Shown: positions 53,033-61,692, numbered from the stretch's first letter. The stretch: DNA of 64,000 nt from Brevibacillus choshinensis (GCF_016811915.1 NZ_CP069127.1:870001-934000), one strand, 5' to 3'. The notes: a model not told the origin generated them from the letters alone. Numbers and translations are program-made.

Positions 53033-54154
53033 ATGGCAGCAAAAAAAGTGAAAGAATTACCCTATACATTACCGGAAGAATTTCACGTCTTCGGCTTCTC
53101 CTCCGATTTGCTGGCCTGGTACGATTCGCAAAAGCGGGATTTGCCGTGGAGAATCAACCGCGATCCGTACCGAGTCTGGGTCTCTGAAATCATGCTGCAG
53201 CAGACGCGTGTGGAGACCGTCAAACCTTATTATGCGAATTTCATGGAGAAATTTCCGACCCTAGGCGCATTGGCAGAAGCTCCCGAAGATGAAGTGCTCA
53301 AAGCGTGGGAAGGCCTCGGTTACTACTCGCGTGCGCGCAACCTGCAAGCGGCAGCTCGTGAGGTGCAGGCGCGCTACGGGGGAATCGTCCCGGACACGCC
53401 CGAGGAAATTGCAACGCTAAAAGGGGTGGGCCCTTACACGGCTGGAGCGATTCTGAGCATTGCCTACGAAAAGCCTGAGCCGGCAGTGGATGGCAACGTC
53501 ATGCGCGTCTTTTCGCGCTTGCTCTATCTGACCGACGATATCGCCAAGCCGGCCACCCGCATCAAGATCGAGCATCTCGTCCGCCAGGTGATTCCTGCGG
53601 GAAGAGCGGGTGACTTCAATCAAGCCCTCATGGAGCTGGGAGCGATGGTCTGTGTACCGCGTTCACCGCAGTGCTTGACCTGTCCGGTATTCGACTACTG
53701 CATCTCCCGTCAGGAAGGCGTGCAGGAGGATCTGCCGATCAAAGGGAAGGCCAAGCCTCCGCGCCCTGTACATCTGCAGGTGGCCGTCATCATGCGTGAA
53801 GGACAGGTGCTGATCAACAAACGTCCGGAAACAGGTCTGCTGGCGGGCATGTGGGAGTTCCCGATGGTGGAAACAGATGTCAGCAGTCCTTCCGCCAAAC
53901 AGGATATTCTGGCGAATGGCTTGTACGATCGTTTTGCCGTCGAGATTGAAGTGCTGGAGCCTCTGGGGGAGGTACAGCATACGTTTTCTCATTTGCATTG
54001 GAGCATGCAGGTATGGTCTTGTGACTGGATCGCAGGAAATGATCTTCCTCCCAACGCAAAATTTGTTTCCGTGGACGAGCTTGACACCTATACCTTTCCC
54101 ATGGCTCATCACAAAATTCGTGAAATCATGCAGCAAAAAAGCGACCTCTCCTGA
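53033..54154 (+). CDS. mutY: A/G-specific adenine DNA glycosylase
   Basis: A 373-residue MutY that removes adenine mispaired with 8-oxoguanine. The catalytic Glu is in VSEIMLQQTRVETV, the helix-hairpin-helix and Asp are in LKGVGPYTAGAIL and PAVDGNVMRV, and the 4Fe-4S cluster is C-x6-C-x2-C-x5-C (VCVPRSPQCLTCPVFDYC). A C-terminal NUDIX-like domain (from about residue 240) recognises 8-oxoG. ATG 53033 follows AAAGGAGC at some distance. Confidence 0.95.
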   Translation: MAAKKVKELPYTLPEEFHVFGFSSDLLAWYDSQKRDLPWRINRDPYRVWVSEIMLQQTRVETVKPYYANFMEKFPTLGALAEAPEDEVLKAWEGLGYYSRARNLQAAAREVQARYGGIVPDTPEEIATLKGVGPYTAGAILSIAYEKPEPAVDGNVMRVFSRLLYLTDDIAKPATRIKIEHLVRQVIPAGRAGDFNQALMELGAMVCVPRSPQCLTCPVFDYCISRQEGVQEDLPIKGKAKPPRPVHLQVAVIMREGQVLINKRPETGLLAGMWEFPMVETDVSSPSAKQDILANGLYDRFAVEIEVLEPLGEVQHTFSHLHWSMQVWSCDWIAGNDLPPNAKFVSVDELDTYTFPMAHHKIREIMQQKSDLS

Positions 54155-54169
54155 TGGTCGCTTTTTTTT
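54134..54169 (+). terminator. Terminator after mutY
   Basis: AAAAGCGACC and GGTCGCTTTTTTT pair around a short loop. Confidence 0.88.
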
Positions 54170-54202
54170 ATGATGGATCGGTTTGGATTACTGAATGGAC
54201 GA

Positions 54203-54361
54203 TTACCGAATACAGTATTCCGGAAACTGCGCTGCGATTTGGTGCTTTTTTTCTTCCCACAAAGCAATGGCTTGCTCTTGTTGATACTTTGCCTCTTGCT
54301 GCTCAGGGGTTAATTTCCGTTTTTCGATTGTGATGGAGAAAAAGATCATTGGAATATACAT
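54203..54361 (-). CDS. YrzI-like small protein (52 residues)
   Basis: The peptide starts MYIPMIFFSITIEKRKLTPE and continues with a glutamine-rich, charged helix (QQEAKYQQEQAIALWEEKK). The hydrophobic FFSITIEKR start is the hallmark of the Bac_small_YrzI family, tiny proteins found in tandem in Bacillales and linked to sporulation. The ribosome binding site is GGGAGGGATATAGC. It is the last of four clustered reverse-strand genes. Confidence 0.65.
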   Translation of the reverse strand: MYIPMIFFSITIEKRKLTPEQQEAKYQQEQAIALWEEKKHQIAAQFPEYCIR

Positions 54362-54395
54362 GCTATATCCCTCCCATCTGTATGGAATTGGTCAG

Positions 54396-54461
54396 TCAGC
54401 CGCCGTCTATCGATTTGACTCCTGTAAATCTCATCATCTGACGCTTTCTTCTGTTATTCAT
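54396..54461 (-). CDS. Possible 21-residue basic peptide
   Basis: An ATG with an excellent site (TTGGAGGGATGAATTT) opens a 21-residue frame, MNNRRKRQMMRFTGVKSIDGG. It has no known relatives that I recognise. Its placement between two YrzI-like genes and its strong initiation signal make it worth listing, though chance is possible. Confidence 0.4.
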   Translation of the reverse strand: MNNRRKRQMMRFTGVKSIDGG

Positions 54462-54496
54462 AAATTCATCCCTCCAAGTGTTTTTTAAAATAGGCA

Positions 54497-54643
54497 TTAG
54501 ATGCGGCTCAACAGTTGTGCTGCTTCGAATGCGTGAGCCTCAGCGCGTTTTTCGAGGTAACGGGAGCGCACGTATTCAGCGTTTCGCTGGGAAGCAGATG
54601 CACGTTCAATTTTGATCGTGAAGAACAGGAAGTTCAGTACCAT
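54497..54643 (-). CDS. YrzI-like small protein (48 residues)
   Basis: The peptide begins MVLNFLFFTIKIERASASQR and ends in a helical tail (RSRYLEKRAEAHAFEAAQLLSRI). The LFFTIKIE start matches the YrzI family and resembles the 52-residue neighbour (FFSITIEK), so the two are paralogues. The site AGGAGGTGATTGAAT is near-perfect. Likely cotranscribed with its neighbours. Confidence 0.65.
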   Translation of the reverse strand: MVLNFLFFTIKIERASASQRNAEYVRSRYLEKRAEAHAFEAAQLLSRI

Positions 54644-54696
54644 ATTCAATCACCTCCTCTCAAGTAAATGGTAAAAAATGGATGCTGGATGACGCA

Positions 54697-54776
54697 GAAA
54701 AGACCGCAAACTACGGCCTGCGGTCTTGGAGAGCACAAAGAAAAGGAAAGACCACAAGCTACAACGCCTGCGGTCT
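54697..54776 (-). terminator. Two similar hairpins in tandem
   Basis: AGACCGCA...TGCGGTCT (about 54701-54726) and AGACCACA...TGCGGTCT (54749-54776) are imperfect copies of one hairpin. On the minus strand each stem is followed by T-rich bases, so they probably end the 32-residue gene upstream. Confidence 0.65.
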
Positions 54777-54816
54777 GGTATTTGACGAATAGAGAATGTC
54801 GAAGATACGAATGTAA

Positions 54817-54915
54817 CTACAATTCGTCTGTCCAGGAGGCGCTGTGATATTTAGTTGTATCGAGCATAAGACGATCAGAAAAAGCGCTGAGAACAATCTG
54901 TACAGTCATCATCAT
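54817..54915 (-). CDS. Small protein of 32 residues
   Basis: Starts MMMTVQIVLSAFSDRL and ends SWTDEL. Initiation signal AAAGGAGGCTGCAATAAG is strong. It shares the short hydrophobic start with the YrzI-like genes but not their IE(K/R) motif; it may be a diverged member. First of the small-gene series after the possible sporulation promoter. Confidence 0.5.
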   Translation of the reverse strand: MMMTVQIVLSAFSDRLMLDTTKYHSASWTDEL

Positions 54916-54963
54916 CTTATTGCAGCCTCCTTTCATTCGAGTAGTAGTTGTAAATCTTATCCT

Positions 54964-54993
54964 TAGGATATGGGAATTATTTCTTGATGTAAA
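54964..54993 (-). promoter_or_regulatory. Promoter of the small-gene cluster, possibly sigma-K/E
   Basis: On the minus strand AC - 16 bases - CATATCCTA fits the sigma-K pattern (AC, CATANNNTA). The same bases can also be read as TTTACA - 17 - TATCCT for the main sigma factor, so the class is uncertain. Confidence 0.45.
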
Positions 54994-55045
54994 GAACTTT
55001 TTGCCCAAATGTAAAAAGAAATTAAATTCTGACAAATGACAGCTA

Positions 55046-55079
55046 GAAAACCCGACCTGATCTTCTGAAGTCGGGCTTT
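55046..55079 (-). terminator. Terminator after the 74-residue gene
   Basis: GCCCGAC and GTCGGGT pair, followed by TTTT on the minus strand. Confidence 0.7.
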
Positions 55080-55165
55080 GGGCTGGCATCAGGGGCAACA
55101 GACACTTTTACATGGCATCATGCTGAAACGAAACAGCAAAATGGAAAGCGTGTATCCTTATGAAC

Positions 55166-55390
55166 TCAATCGTAGATGGGAGCAGAAGAGTGATCCCAGC
55201 CGCCTTTGTCTCCCCCGACAGGTCCGCGGGATTCGAGCTCGCGGATGACCTTTACGTGCAAGGAAGCGCCCTCTGTGCTCAGATAGGCCGCGAGCTGGGA
55301 AAAGATATGGTGGTGGTACATCAGTTCGTTGAGTTCCCACCGGTCGAGCGGAAGCATCGTCAATTCGGACAATTCCCGTCCTATGTACAT
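55166..55390 (-). CDS. Small conserved hypothetical protein
   Basis: A 74-residue soluble protein: MYIGRELSELTMLPLDRWELNELMYHHHIFSQLAAYLSTEGASLHVKVIRELESRG, then a glycine/aspartate-rich tail. The body looks like two amphipathic helices with a HHH cluster. Not recognised. AAGGAGGAAGACGC precedes the ATG, and a terminator follows about 90 bases after the stop. It lies in the gap where Bacillus carries sspE and ygaB. Confidence 0.7.
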   Translation of the reverse strand: MYIGRELSELTMLPLDRWELNELMYHHHIFSQLAAYLSTEGASLHVKVIRELESRGPVGGDKGGWDHSSAPIYD

Positions 55391-55677
55391 GCGTCTTCCT
55401 CCTTTTTTACGGAGATCCGTAGAGGCGATTCATCTGTGAGTGATCCTTTCCATTTGCTCGTTTAGTATGTCTAGGGAATCGGAGAACCAAACATTCGACC
55501 TGCCTGTAGCGGGTAGCGCAAGCGAGGGGGGAGTTGTATAATTAATTTCTGGTGTAAAAAGATCATCGTCGGTGTGTCAGGACATGTGAGATCGGGAGAG
55601 GTAAGCGAACTGACGGACAAGACAAAGTCGGGCAAAAGGTGTACAATAGTACAAGAAGGCAACGAAGGAGGCAACGT
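55391..55677. other. Intergenic region between divergent genes
   Basis: No gene seen. It carries AAGACA - 17 - TACAAT (55619-55647) for the acetyltransferase and a second TATAAT at 55537-55542 with no good -35. Confidence 0.4.
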
Positions 55678-56091
55678 ATGCTGATTCGTCCGTTTCGACT
55701 CGGTGACTATTCGGCTATTACAAGCATCTGGCGGGAAACCGGTTTGGACCAATCGGAGACGGAGTCGTTGAACGATTTGGCCCAACAATTGGCATGGGAC
55801 AGCGATTTAGTGATGGTTGCAGAAAAAGATGGTAATGTGGTCGGGGTTGTCGTCGGCACGATTGATGGTTCCCGCGCCTTTTTTTACCGATTGGCCGTTT
55901 TACCAAGCGAACAAGGCACAGGCATAGGCAGACAACTGGTGGAAGCGATCGAGAAACGATTCAAGCAGCGAGGCGTTAATCGAGTACTGATCATGGTGAA
56001 TCAGGATAATCCAGAAGTTCTGCCATTTTACCATTCGCTTGGCTATGAAATGCAAAAATATGTTACACTTTCCAAGAAGCTCTCTTCTTAA
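55678..56091 (+). CDS. GNAT family N-acetyltransferase
   Basis: A 137-residue single-domain acetyltransferase: MLIRPFRLGDYSAITSIW start, AEKDGNVVGVVVGTID, the acetyl-CoA loop YRLAVLPSEQGTGIGRQLVEAIEKRF and the closing NPEVLPFYHSLGYEM. Substrate unknown. ATG 55678 follows GAAGGAGGCAACGT; the upstream open frame to 55639 is not used. Confidence 0.9.
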   Translation: MLIRPFRLGDYSAITSIWRETGLDQSETESLNDLAQQLAWDSDLVMVAEKDGNVVGVVVGTIDGSRAFFYRLAVLPSEQGTGIGRQLVEAIEKRFKQRGVNRVLIMVNQDNPEVLPFYHSLGYEMQKYVTLSKKLSS

Positions 56092-56139
56092 AGGAGGCTT
56101 GTCCCCGTTCAAATAGAGAAGAGAAGAAAGGGGAGAGCC

Positions 56140-56676
56140 ATGCCGCCAACTCCAGGCTCCAATATCCGCATTGAAAGTTATAAACATGACCATTCGTTGC
56201 ACCGCATATGGGACAAATCTACTCTGATTCATACCAGTGATGCGGTGGTGATTGGGGGAAACGATCGGGTCAAAGTGACAGAAGCAGACGGGCGGGAGTG
56301 GCGTACGCGCGAGCCGGCTATTTGTACGTTTGGTCGGGGTCAATGGTTCAATACCATTGCCATGATTCGTGACGACGGCATTTACTATTACTGCAACATT
56401 GGTTCACCATTCAGCCTGAAGGGGCAACTGCTGAGTTACATAGACTACGATCTGGATGTGAAGGTCTATCCTGACATGACGTACTCCATTCTTGACGAAG
56501 AGGAGTTCCTGTTGCACAGCAAACAGATGAATTACCCTCCTGTTGTTGTGGAACAGGTACAGACTGCTTTGCGTGAAGTGCTTGATTGGGTGCGTGCGCG
56601 TCGCGGACCGTTTCAAAATGGATTCGTTCAGCGTTGGTACGAGCGTTATCTTTTAGTACGAGATGATGAGGAATAA
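56140..56676 (+). CDS. ntdP: Nucleoside tri-/diphosphate phosphatase NtdP-like (DUF402)
   Basis: A 178-residue DUF402 protein, equivalent to YgaC/NtdP. The core is HRIWDKSTLIHTSDAVVIGGND, FTFGRGQWFNTIAMIRDDGIYYYCNIGSPF and YIDYDLDVKVYPDMTYSILDEEEF, which carries the acidic metal site. The relative hydrolyses nucleoside tri- and diphosphates and fluorophosphonates. It precedes the ygaD-like ABC exporter, the same order as in Bacillus. Confidence 0.9.
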   Translation: MPPTPGSNIRIESYKHDHSLHRIWDKSTLIHTSDAVVIGGNDRVKVTEADGREWRTREPAICTFGRGQWFNTIAMIRDDGIYYYCNIGSPFSLKGQLLSYIDYDLDVKVYPDMTYSILDEEEFLLHSKQMNYPPVVVEQVQTALREVLDWVRARRGPFQNGFVQRWYERYLLVRDDEE

Positions 56677-56708
56677 TCCCTTTCCCGATTACCGGGGGAG
56701 GGATTTCC

Positions 56709-58508
56709 TTGTTCCAAAGGAGTGTATTGCGATTGAGCATAAGGCGTTACTTATCCTATGTCATGCCTTACTGGAAACAGATACTAGGCACGATCCTGAT
56801 CGGGATCATCAAGTTTTCCATCCCCTTGCTATTGCCGCTCTTGATCAAATACGTCATTGACGATCTGCTGCCAAGTCCCCTCCCTCAAGCGGAAAAGATG
56901 ACGCAGCTATTTTGGCTGATGCTGGGAGCATTCTTGCTGTTTACTGTCGTTCGCGCCCCTGTAGAGTACATTCGCCAGTATTACGCGCAATGGGTATCCA
57001 GCAGAATACTGTTTGACATCCGCAATCAGCTGTTTTCCCATTTGCAGCGTCTCTCCATGCGATACTACAACAACACGAAAACGGGGGAAGTCATTTCCCG
57101 TGTGATCAATGATGTCGAGTCTACCAAGAGCTTTGTGGAAACAGGGCTCATGAATCTTTGGCTGGACTTGATTACGATCGTCCTCACGCTGGGGATTATG
57201 TTCTACATGGATCTCGAACTGACCATTGTGGCGATCATTGTGTTTCCGCTGTACAGCATCTCCGTCAAATACTTCTACAAGCGCCTGCGCCAGCTGACGA
57301 AGGATCGCTCGGCGGCACTGGCCAGACTGCAAGGACACTTGTACGAACGGGTGAACGGGATGTCGCTCATCCGCAGCTTCGCACTGGAAGAGCATGAAAG
57401 CAGGCAGTTCGCCAAGGAAAACAATCACTTTTTGGCAAAGGCACTGGCCCATACGCGTTGGAATGCAAACACCTTCGCGGTCGTCAATACGGTGACGGAC
57501 ATTGCGCCGCTGCTGGTGATCGCGTACGCCGGCTATCAGGTTATCGGCGGATCGATGAGCGTAGGGACTTTGGTCGCCTTTTACGCGTATCTCGATCGGC
57601 TTTACACCCCGCTGAGAAGATTGGTGAATTCCTCGACCGTGTTGACACAAGCGATCGCTTCTATGGATCGGATGTTTGAATTTATCGACGAATCGTATGA
57701 CATTGTGGACCGGCCGGGAGCGCGTGAAATGCCTGTAGATCCGGTGACCAAGCGAATTCGCGGCGAGGTTCGCTTTGAAAACGTATCCTTCCGCTATCGG
57801 GAGGAAGGGCCGCTGGTGCTCGATCGGATCAACCTGACCATCGAGCCCGGTGAAACGGTTGCGATCGTGGGCATGTCGGGGGGCGGAAAATCTTCGCTGA
57901 TCAGCCTTTTGCCCCGCTTTTGGGACGTGACGGATGGGCGGATCACGGTCGATGGCATGGATGTGCGGGACATCAAGCAACGGAATCTGCGGCACCACAT
58001 CGGAATGGTCCAGCAGGATAACATCCTCTTTAGTGAGTCCGCGAAAGTGAACATCTTGATGGGGAATCCAGAAGCGGATGACGACGCTGTCGTGCGGGCA
58101 GCGCAGGCGGCCAACGCCCACGAGTTTATTTCCGACCTGCCAAACGGCTACGATACGGAATTGGGCGAGCGTGGCGTCAAGCTGTCTGGCGGCCAAAAAC
58201 AAAGAGTAGCGATCGCGCGGGTGTTTCTTCGCGACCCGGGCATTCTGATTCTGGATGAAGCCACATCGGCGCTGGATTTGGAATCCGAGCACATGATCCA
58301 GGAATCGCTGGCCCGTCTGACCAAAGACCGCACCACCATCATTGTTGCCCACCGACTGTCGACCATCACGCACGCGGATAAAATTGTCGTGATGAAGGAA
58401 GGGCAGATCGTCGAGCAGGGCAAACACGAAGAGCTCCTGGAAAAAAGAGGCGTTTACCACAGCCTGTGGAGCGTGCAGGATTTGGGGACACTTCAAGAGA
58501 TGGGATGA
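56709..58508 (+). CDS. ygaD: ABC exporter half-transporter (YgaD-like)
   Basis: A 599-residue multidrug/lipid-type exporter: six-helix membrane domain (1-320), then an ATPase with Walker A VGMSGGGKSS, signature LSGGQKQRVAIARV, Walker B ILILDEATSALD and H-loop VAHRLS. It forms a homodimer in the family. The start is TTG 56709 with GGGGGAGGG upstream; a TTG at 56733 would match the usual N-terminus. It follows ntdP as in Bacillus. Confidence 0.92.
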   Translation: MFQRSVLRLSIRRYLSYVMPYWKQILGTILIGIIKFSIPLLLPLLIKYVIDDLLPSPLPQAEKMTQLFWLMLGAFLLFTVVRAPVEYIRQYYAQWVSSRILFDIRNQLFSHLQRLSMRYYNNTKTGEVISRVINDVESTKSFVETGLMNLWLDLITIVLTLGIMFYMDLELTIVAIIVFPLYSISVKYFYKRLRQLTKDRSAALARLQGHLYERVNGMSLIRSFALEEHESRQFAKENNHFLAKALAHTRWNANTFAVVNTVTDIAPLLVIAYAGYQVIGGSMSVGTLVAFYAYLDRLYTPLRRLVNSSTVLTQAIASMDRMFEFIDESYDIVDRPGAREMPVDPVTKRIRGEVRFENVSFRYREEGPLVLDRINLTIEPGETVAIVGMSGGGKSSLISLLPRFWDVTDGRITVDGMDVRDIKQRNLRHHIGMVQQDNILFSESAKVNILMGNPEADDDAVVRAAQAANAHEFISDLPNGYDTELGERGVKLSGGQKQRVAIARVFLRDPGILILDEATSALDLESEHMIQESLARLTKDRTTIIVAHRLSTITHADKIVVMKEGQIVEQGKHEELLEKRGVYHSLWSVQDLGTLQEMG

Positions 58509-58590
58509 TTGAGAAAACCAAGAGAACAGGTTTGCTTCGGCACGCAGGAAGAAAGACCGTAGCGTGCAGATGAGAAGGGAGGCGCTTCCG

Positions 58591-59805
58591 ATGGAGACTT
58601 GGCGGCGTAATCTGTACGTATTGTGCGGCTCCTTGTTTATTGTCATGATCGGGATGAGCATGATCATGCCATTTTTGCCGCTGTACATTCAGCAGGACTT
58701 CGGAGTGAAAGATCCGCATGAGGTAACAGCTTGGGCGGGTATTATTTTTGGTGCCAACTTTTTGACCGCAGGCTTGGTTTCACCGATTTGGGGAAATCTT
58801 GCAGACAAGCACGGGCGAAAGATCATGATTTTGCGCTCTGGCTATTTTATGTCCATTACCGTAGCGCTGACGGGTTTTGCCGGGAGCTTATGGCAGCTTC
58901 TGGCCCTGCGCTTGATCAATGGATTGGTGGGCGGAATCATCCCTGCCAGTACGGCACTTGTCGCATCCTCTGTTCCGAAAGAAAAAATGGGGTGGGCACA
59001 GGGGATGCTGCAGTCGTTTGTGACGGCAGGAACCATCATGGGGCCGTTGTTCGGCGGTTTTTTGGCCGGGCATATCGGTTTTCGGATGATCTTCGTGATT
59101 ACGGGCTGCTTGCTATTGCTCGCGACACTGGTCATTACGTTTACGGTAAAAGAGAACTTTGTACCGCCGGAAAAAAAGGACCGGTCCAATCTGCGGGAGG
59201 ATTTTCGCATGATCTTCTCGTCCAAGGAGCTGCCGGCGCTCTTTTTTGTAACCGTGATGATTCAGTTCGCTTTATTCAGCATCGTGCCGGTGCTGCCGAT
59301 CTATATTGCGCAGCTGCTGGGCTCGGAAGGAAGCAAGGTAGCGTTGTGGGCGGGGATTGTCCAGGCGGCCATGGGGGTGGCAAACGTATTTGCTTCCCCT
59401 CGCTTGGGGACCTTGGGTGATCGCTTTGGCTCGCAAAAAGTGTTGTTGTTTGCCTTGCTGGCAGCGTCCATTATCTTTATTCCACAAGGATTGGTTTCCA
59501 CAGTCTGGCAGCTGATCATCCTGCGCTTTTTGCTGGGGCTTTCTTTGGGCGGGCTGCTTCCATCCGTCAACGCGCTCCTGCGCAGAGCGACCCCTTCGCA
59601 CATGGTCAGCCGGGTATACGGCTACAACCAGAGCTTTGTCAGCATCGGCAGCATGCTCGGACCCATGATTGGCGGTTTTTTGGCGGGGTACGTGAGCATA
59701 GAGGGTGTGTTTTTCATGACGAGTGCATTTTTGCTGATCAATGCGGGATGGGTCTACTATACATTCTTTCGCAGCAATAAGCCTTTACAGGGAGAAGGAA
59801 GCTGA
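58591..59805 (+). CDS. MFS transporter, DHA1 type (YttB/NorA-like)
   Basis: A 404-residue, 12-helix exporter. Motif A GNLADKHGRKIMILRSG is after helix 2 and motif C MLQSFVTAGTIMGPLFGGFLAG in helix 5, as in drug-proton antiporters. ATG 58591 follows AAGGGAGGCGC. The gene lies about 80 bases after the ABC exporter, which could give a small export cluster. Substrate not predictable. Confidence 0.88.
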   Translation: METWRRNLYVLCGSLFIVMIGMSMIMPFLPLYIQQDFGVKDPHEVTAWAGIIFGANFLTAGLVSPIWGNLADKHGRKIMILRSGYFMSITVALTGFAGSLWQLLALRLINGLVGGIIPASTALVASSVPKEKMGWAQGMLQSFVTAGTIMGPLFGGFLAGHIGFRMIFVITGCLLLLATLVITFTVKENFVPPEKKDRSNLREDFRMIFSSKELPALFFVTVMIQFALFSIVPVLPIYIAQLLGSEGSKVALWAGIVQAAMGVANVFASPRLGTLGDRFGSQKVLLFALLAASIIFIPQGLVSTVWQLIILRFLLGLSLGGLLPSVNALLRRATPSHMVSRVYGYNQSFVSIGSMLGPMIGGFLAGYVSIEGVFFMTSAFLLINAGWVYYTFFRSNKPLQGEGS

Positions 59806-59917
59806 CATATAATTGAGGAAATTTTCGGAAACGAGGTGTACCTCCATTGTGATCCTTTGTCGGGTAAGAGTGAGCCAAACAAGTTCATGAGTCTCGCACC
59901 GACGGGAGGTACCTTTC

Positions 59918-61150
59918 ATGTGGAATAGAAGGTTTATTTGCCTCTGGGGTGGTCAGACGCTGGCCAACTTAGGGGATGTTTTTTATATTGTTGCGTTTAT
60001 TTCAGCCATTTACGCGGTGACTGGATCTGTCATGTATACGTCATTGATTCCGGTAGTGATCATGACGGCACAATCCTTGGGAGGGCTGACGGCACCCCTG
60101 CTGTTCCAGCGGATGAGCCTGCCGCAAATGCTCGTCCTGTCCCAAGGGGTGAAAACAGTTCTGCTCGCAGTCGCAGCATTGGTCGTCCCGATCGCTGGGG
60201 AGTTCGTATGGATGTTGCTCGTTCTAGGAGCGGCGATCGCATTCATGGACGGATGGGCAAATCCAGCGAGGAACGCTCTCGTCCCTCAAGTGGTGGAGCC
60301 CGCAGAGCTGATGCGAGCCAATGGCTGGCTGGCGACGTCTGACCAAACCGTTTTTTTTGCAGGCTGGGCGGCAGGGGGCTTGCTCGTAGCCACGCTCGGC
60401 AATGGCATTGTATTATGGGGCACTGTCGTGGCTTACCTGGTTGCTACCATTGCGATGCTCGGGGTTGCTCCGCACAGGGACATGGAGAGGATTGAGCCTG
60501 TGCAAGCTAAGAGGGACCCTGCCAAAACGGATTGGTCGACAGGTTGGATGCTCATCCGGGATAACCGGCTCGTTCGGTTGATCACAGCGATGGATGTGCT
60601 TATCGGACTGTCCAGTGCGGTATGGATCGCGGCGATCATGCTGCCATTCGTCCTTCAGGAGCTGGGAAAAGGGGAAGAATGGTGGGGCTATCTCAATGCG
60701 AGCTACATGCTCGGCTCCATCGCAGGAGGGGCGCTGCTTTTGGCCCGTTCGCAAAAACTTCGCCAACGGCTGCCGCAGTGGATCATCACGGGAACGATCG
60801 GCGCTGGCGCGGTCACATTTTGCTTTGGCAGCAGTACGGATCCCTTGTTGGCTTTGTTCTTTTCCTTTGCCTTGGGTCCGATGTATCAAATGCAGATGAT
60901 CTCCAAGCAAACCTTGCTTCAGCAAGCGACGGCTGCAGACAAACTCCCATACGTCCTGTCTGCCAAGGGTACGATTGATTCGCTGATCTTCGGAGGGTCG
61001 GCGCTGGTCATGGGGACCGTCGCGGAATGGCTCGGGACCCGGGCGGTTTACTTTCTGTCGGCAGGCTTGCTCGCTGCGGCTGTTCTGTTCGCTTGGCAGT
61101 TGCGACAGCAGCATCCCATGATCATGGAAGAAAAGGAGGGAATGGCATGA
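59918..61150 (+). CDS. MFS transporter
   Basis: A 410-residue, 12-helix protein of the DHA3-like branch: FICLWGGQTLANLGDVFYIVAF start, AFMDGWANPARNALVPQVV, and DPLLALFFSFALGPMYQMQMISKQTLLQQATAADKLPYVLSA. The ATG follows GACGGGAGGTACC. Its stop overlaps the next reductase gene as ATGA, so a transporter and a flavin reductase are coupled; they may handle a shared redox-active compound. Confidence 0.86.
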   Translation: MWNRRFICLWGGQTLANLGDVFYIVAFISAIYAVTGSVMYTSLIPVVIMTAQSLGGLTAPLLFQRMSLPQMLVLSQGVKTVLLAVAALVVPIAGEFVWMLLVLGAAIAFMDGWANPARNALVPQVVEPAELMRANGWLATSDQTVFFAGWAAGGLLVATLGNGIVLWGTVVAYLVATIAMLGVAPHRDMERIEPVQAKRDPAKTDWSTGWMLIRDNRLVRLITAMDVLIGLSSAVWIAAIMLPFVLQELGKGEEWWGYLNASYMLGSIAGGALLLARSQKLRQRLPQWIITGTIGAGAVTFCFGSSTDPLLALFFSFALGPMYQMQMISKQTLLQQATAADKLPYVLSAKGTIDSLIFGGSALVMGTVAEWLGTRAVYFLSAGLLAAAVLFAWQLRQQHPMIMEEKEGMA

Positions 61151-61692
61151 ATGTCCTCGTCTTGTACGGGAGCTCGAGAGACAATGGAAATACAGAGCAA
61201 TTGACACAGCTCGTCCTGGATGGAGTGCCTCACACCAGCATTCGCCTACGTGACAAGCACATCGAGTCTATCCACGATCAGCGGCATGAACCCGATGGAT
61301 TTGCTTCGGTAGCCGATGATTATGACGAAGTGACCAAAGCTGTACTCGATCATGATGTGCTCATTTTTGCCACCCCGATCTACTGGTATGGCATGTCGGG
61401 GCACATGAAAAACTTCGTCGATCGCTGGTCACAGAGCCTGCGCGACAAGCGTTACAACTTCAAGCAGTCGATGGCACACAAGCACGCTTACGTGATCGCG
61501 ACGGGGGGAGACGAGCCGCGTGTAAAAGGGCTTCCACTCATCCAGCAATTCCAGTATATTTTCGGCTTCGTAGGCATGCCATTTGAAGGCTACATCATCG
61601 GGGAAGGCAACAAGCCGGGGGATGTGCTGGAGGATAGGCGGGCGCTTGCAGACGCTAAAATCCTGAACGGGCTGCTGAAAAGCAGACAGTAA
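61147..61692 (+). CDS. Flavodoxin-like NAD(P)H-dependent oxidoreductase, second copy
   Basis: A 181-residue paralogue of the gene at 13956: phosphate loop YGSSRDNGNTEQ, flavin-edge FATPIYWYGMSGHMKNFVDRWSQSLRDK, GGDEPRVKGLPLIQQFQYIFGFVG and GEGNKPGDVL. More than half the residues agree by eye. Overlaps the MFS gene by four bases and starts with ATG 61147 after AAGGAGGGAATGGC. Predicted quinone/nitro-reductase class. Confidence 0.88.
   Translation: MNVLVLYGSSRDNGNTEQLTQLVLDGVPHTSIRLRDKHIESIHDQRHEPDGFASVADDYDEVTKAVLDHDVLIFATPIYWYGMSGHMKNFVDRWSQSLRDKRYNFKQSMAHKHAYVIATGGDEPRVKGLPLIQQFQYIFGFVGMPFEGYIIGEGNKPGDVLEDRRALADAKILNGLLKSRQ

Noticed and set aside
56907..58688. A 593-codon open frame on the minus strand
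   Set aside because: It lies fully opposite the ygaD-like exporter and MFS start, its product is low-complexity and His/Arg/Gln-rich, and it has no recognisable domain. It is a shadow of biased codons.
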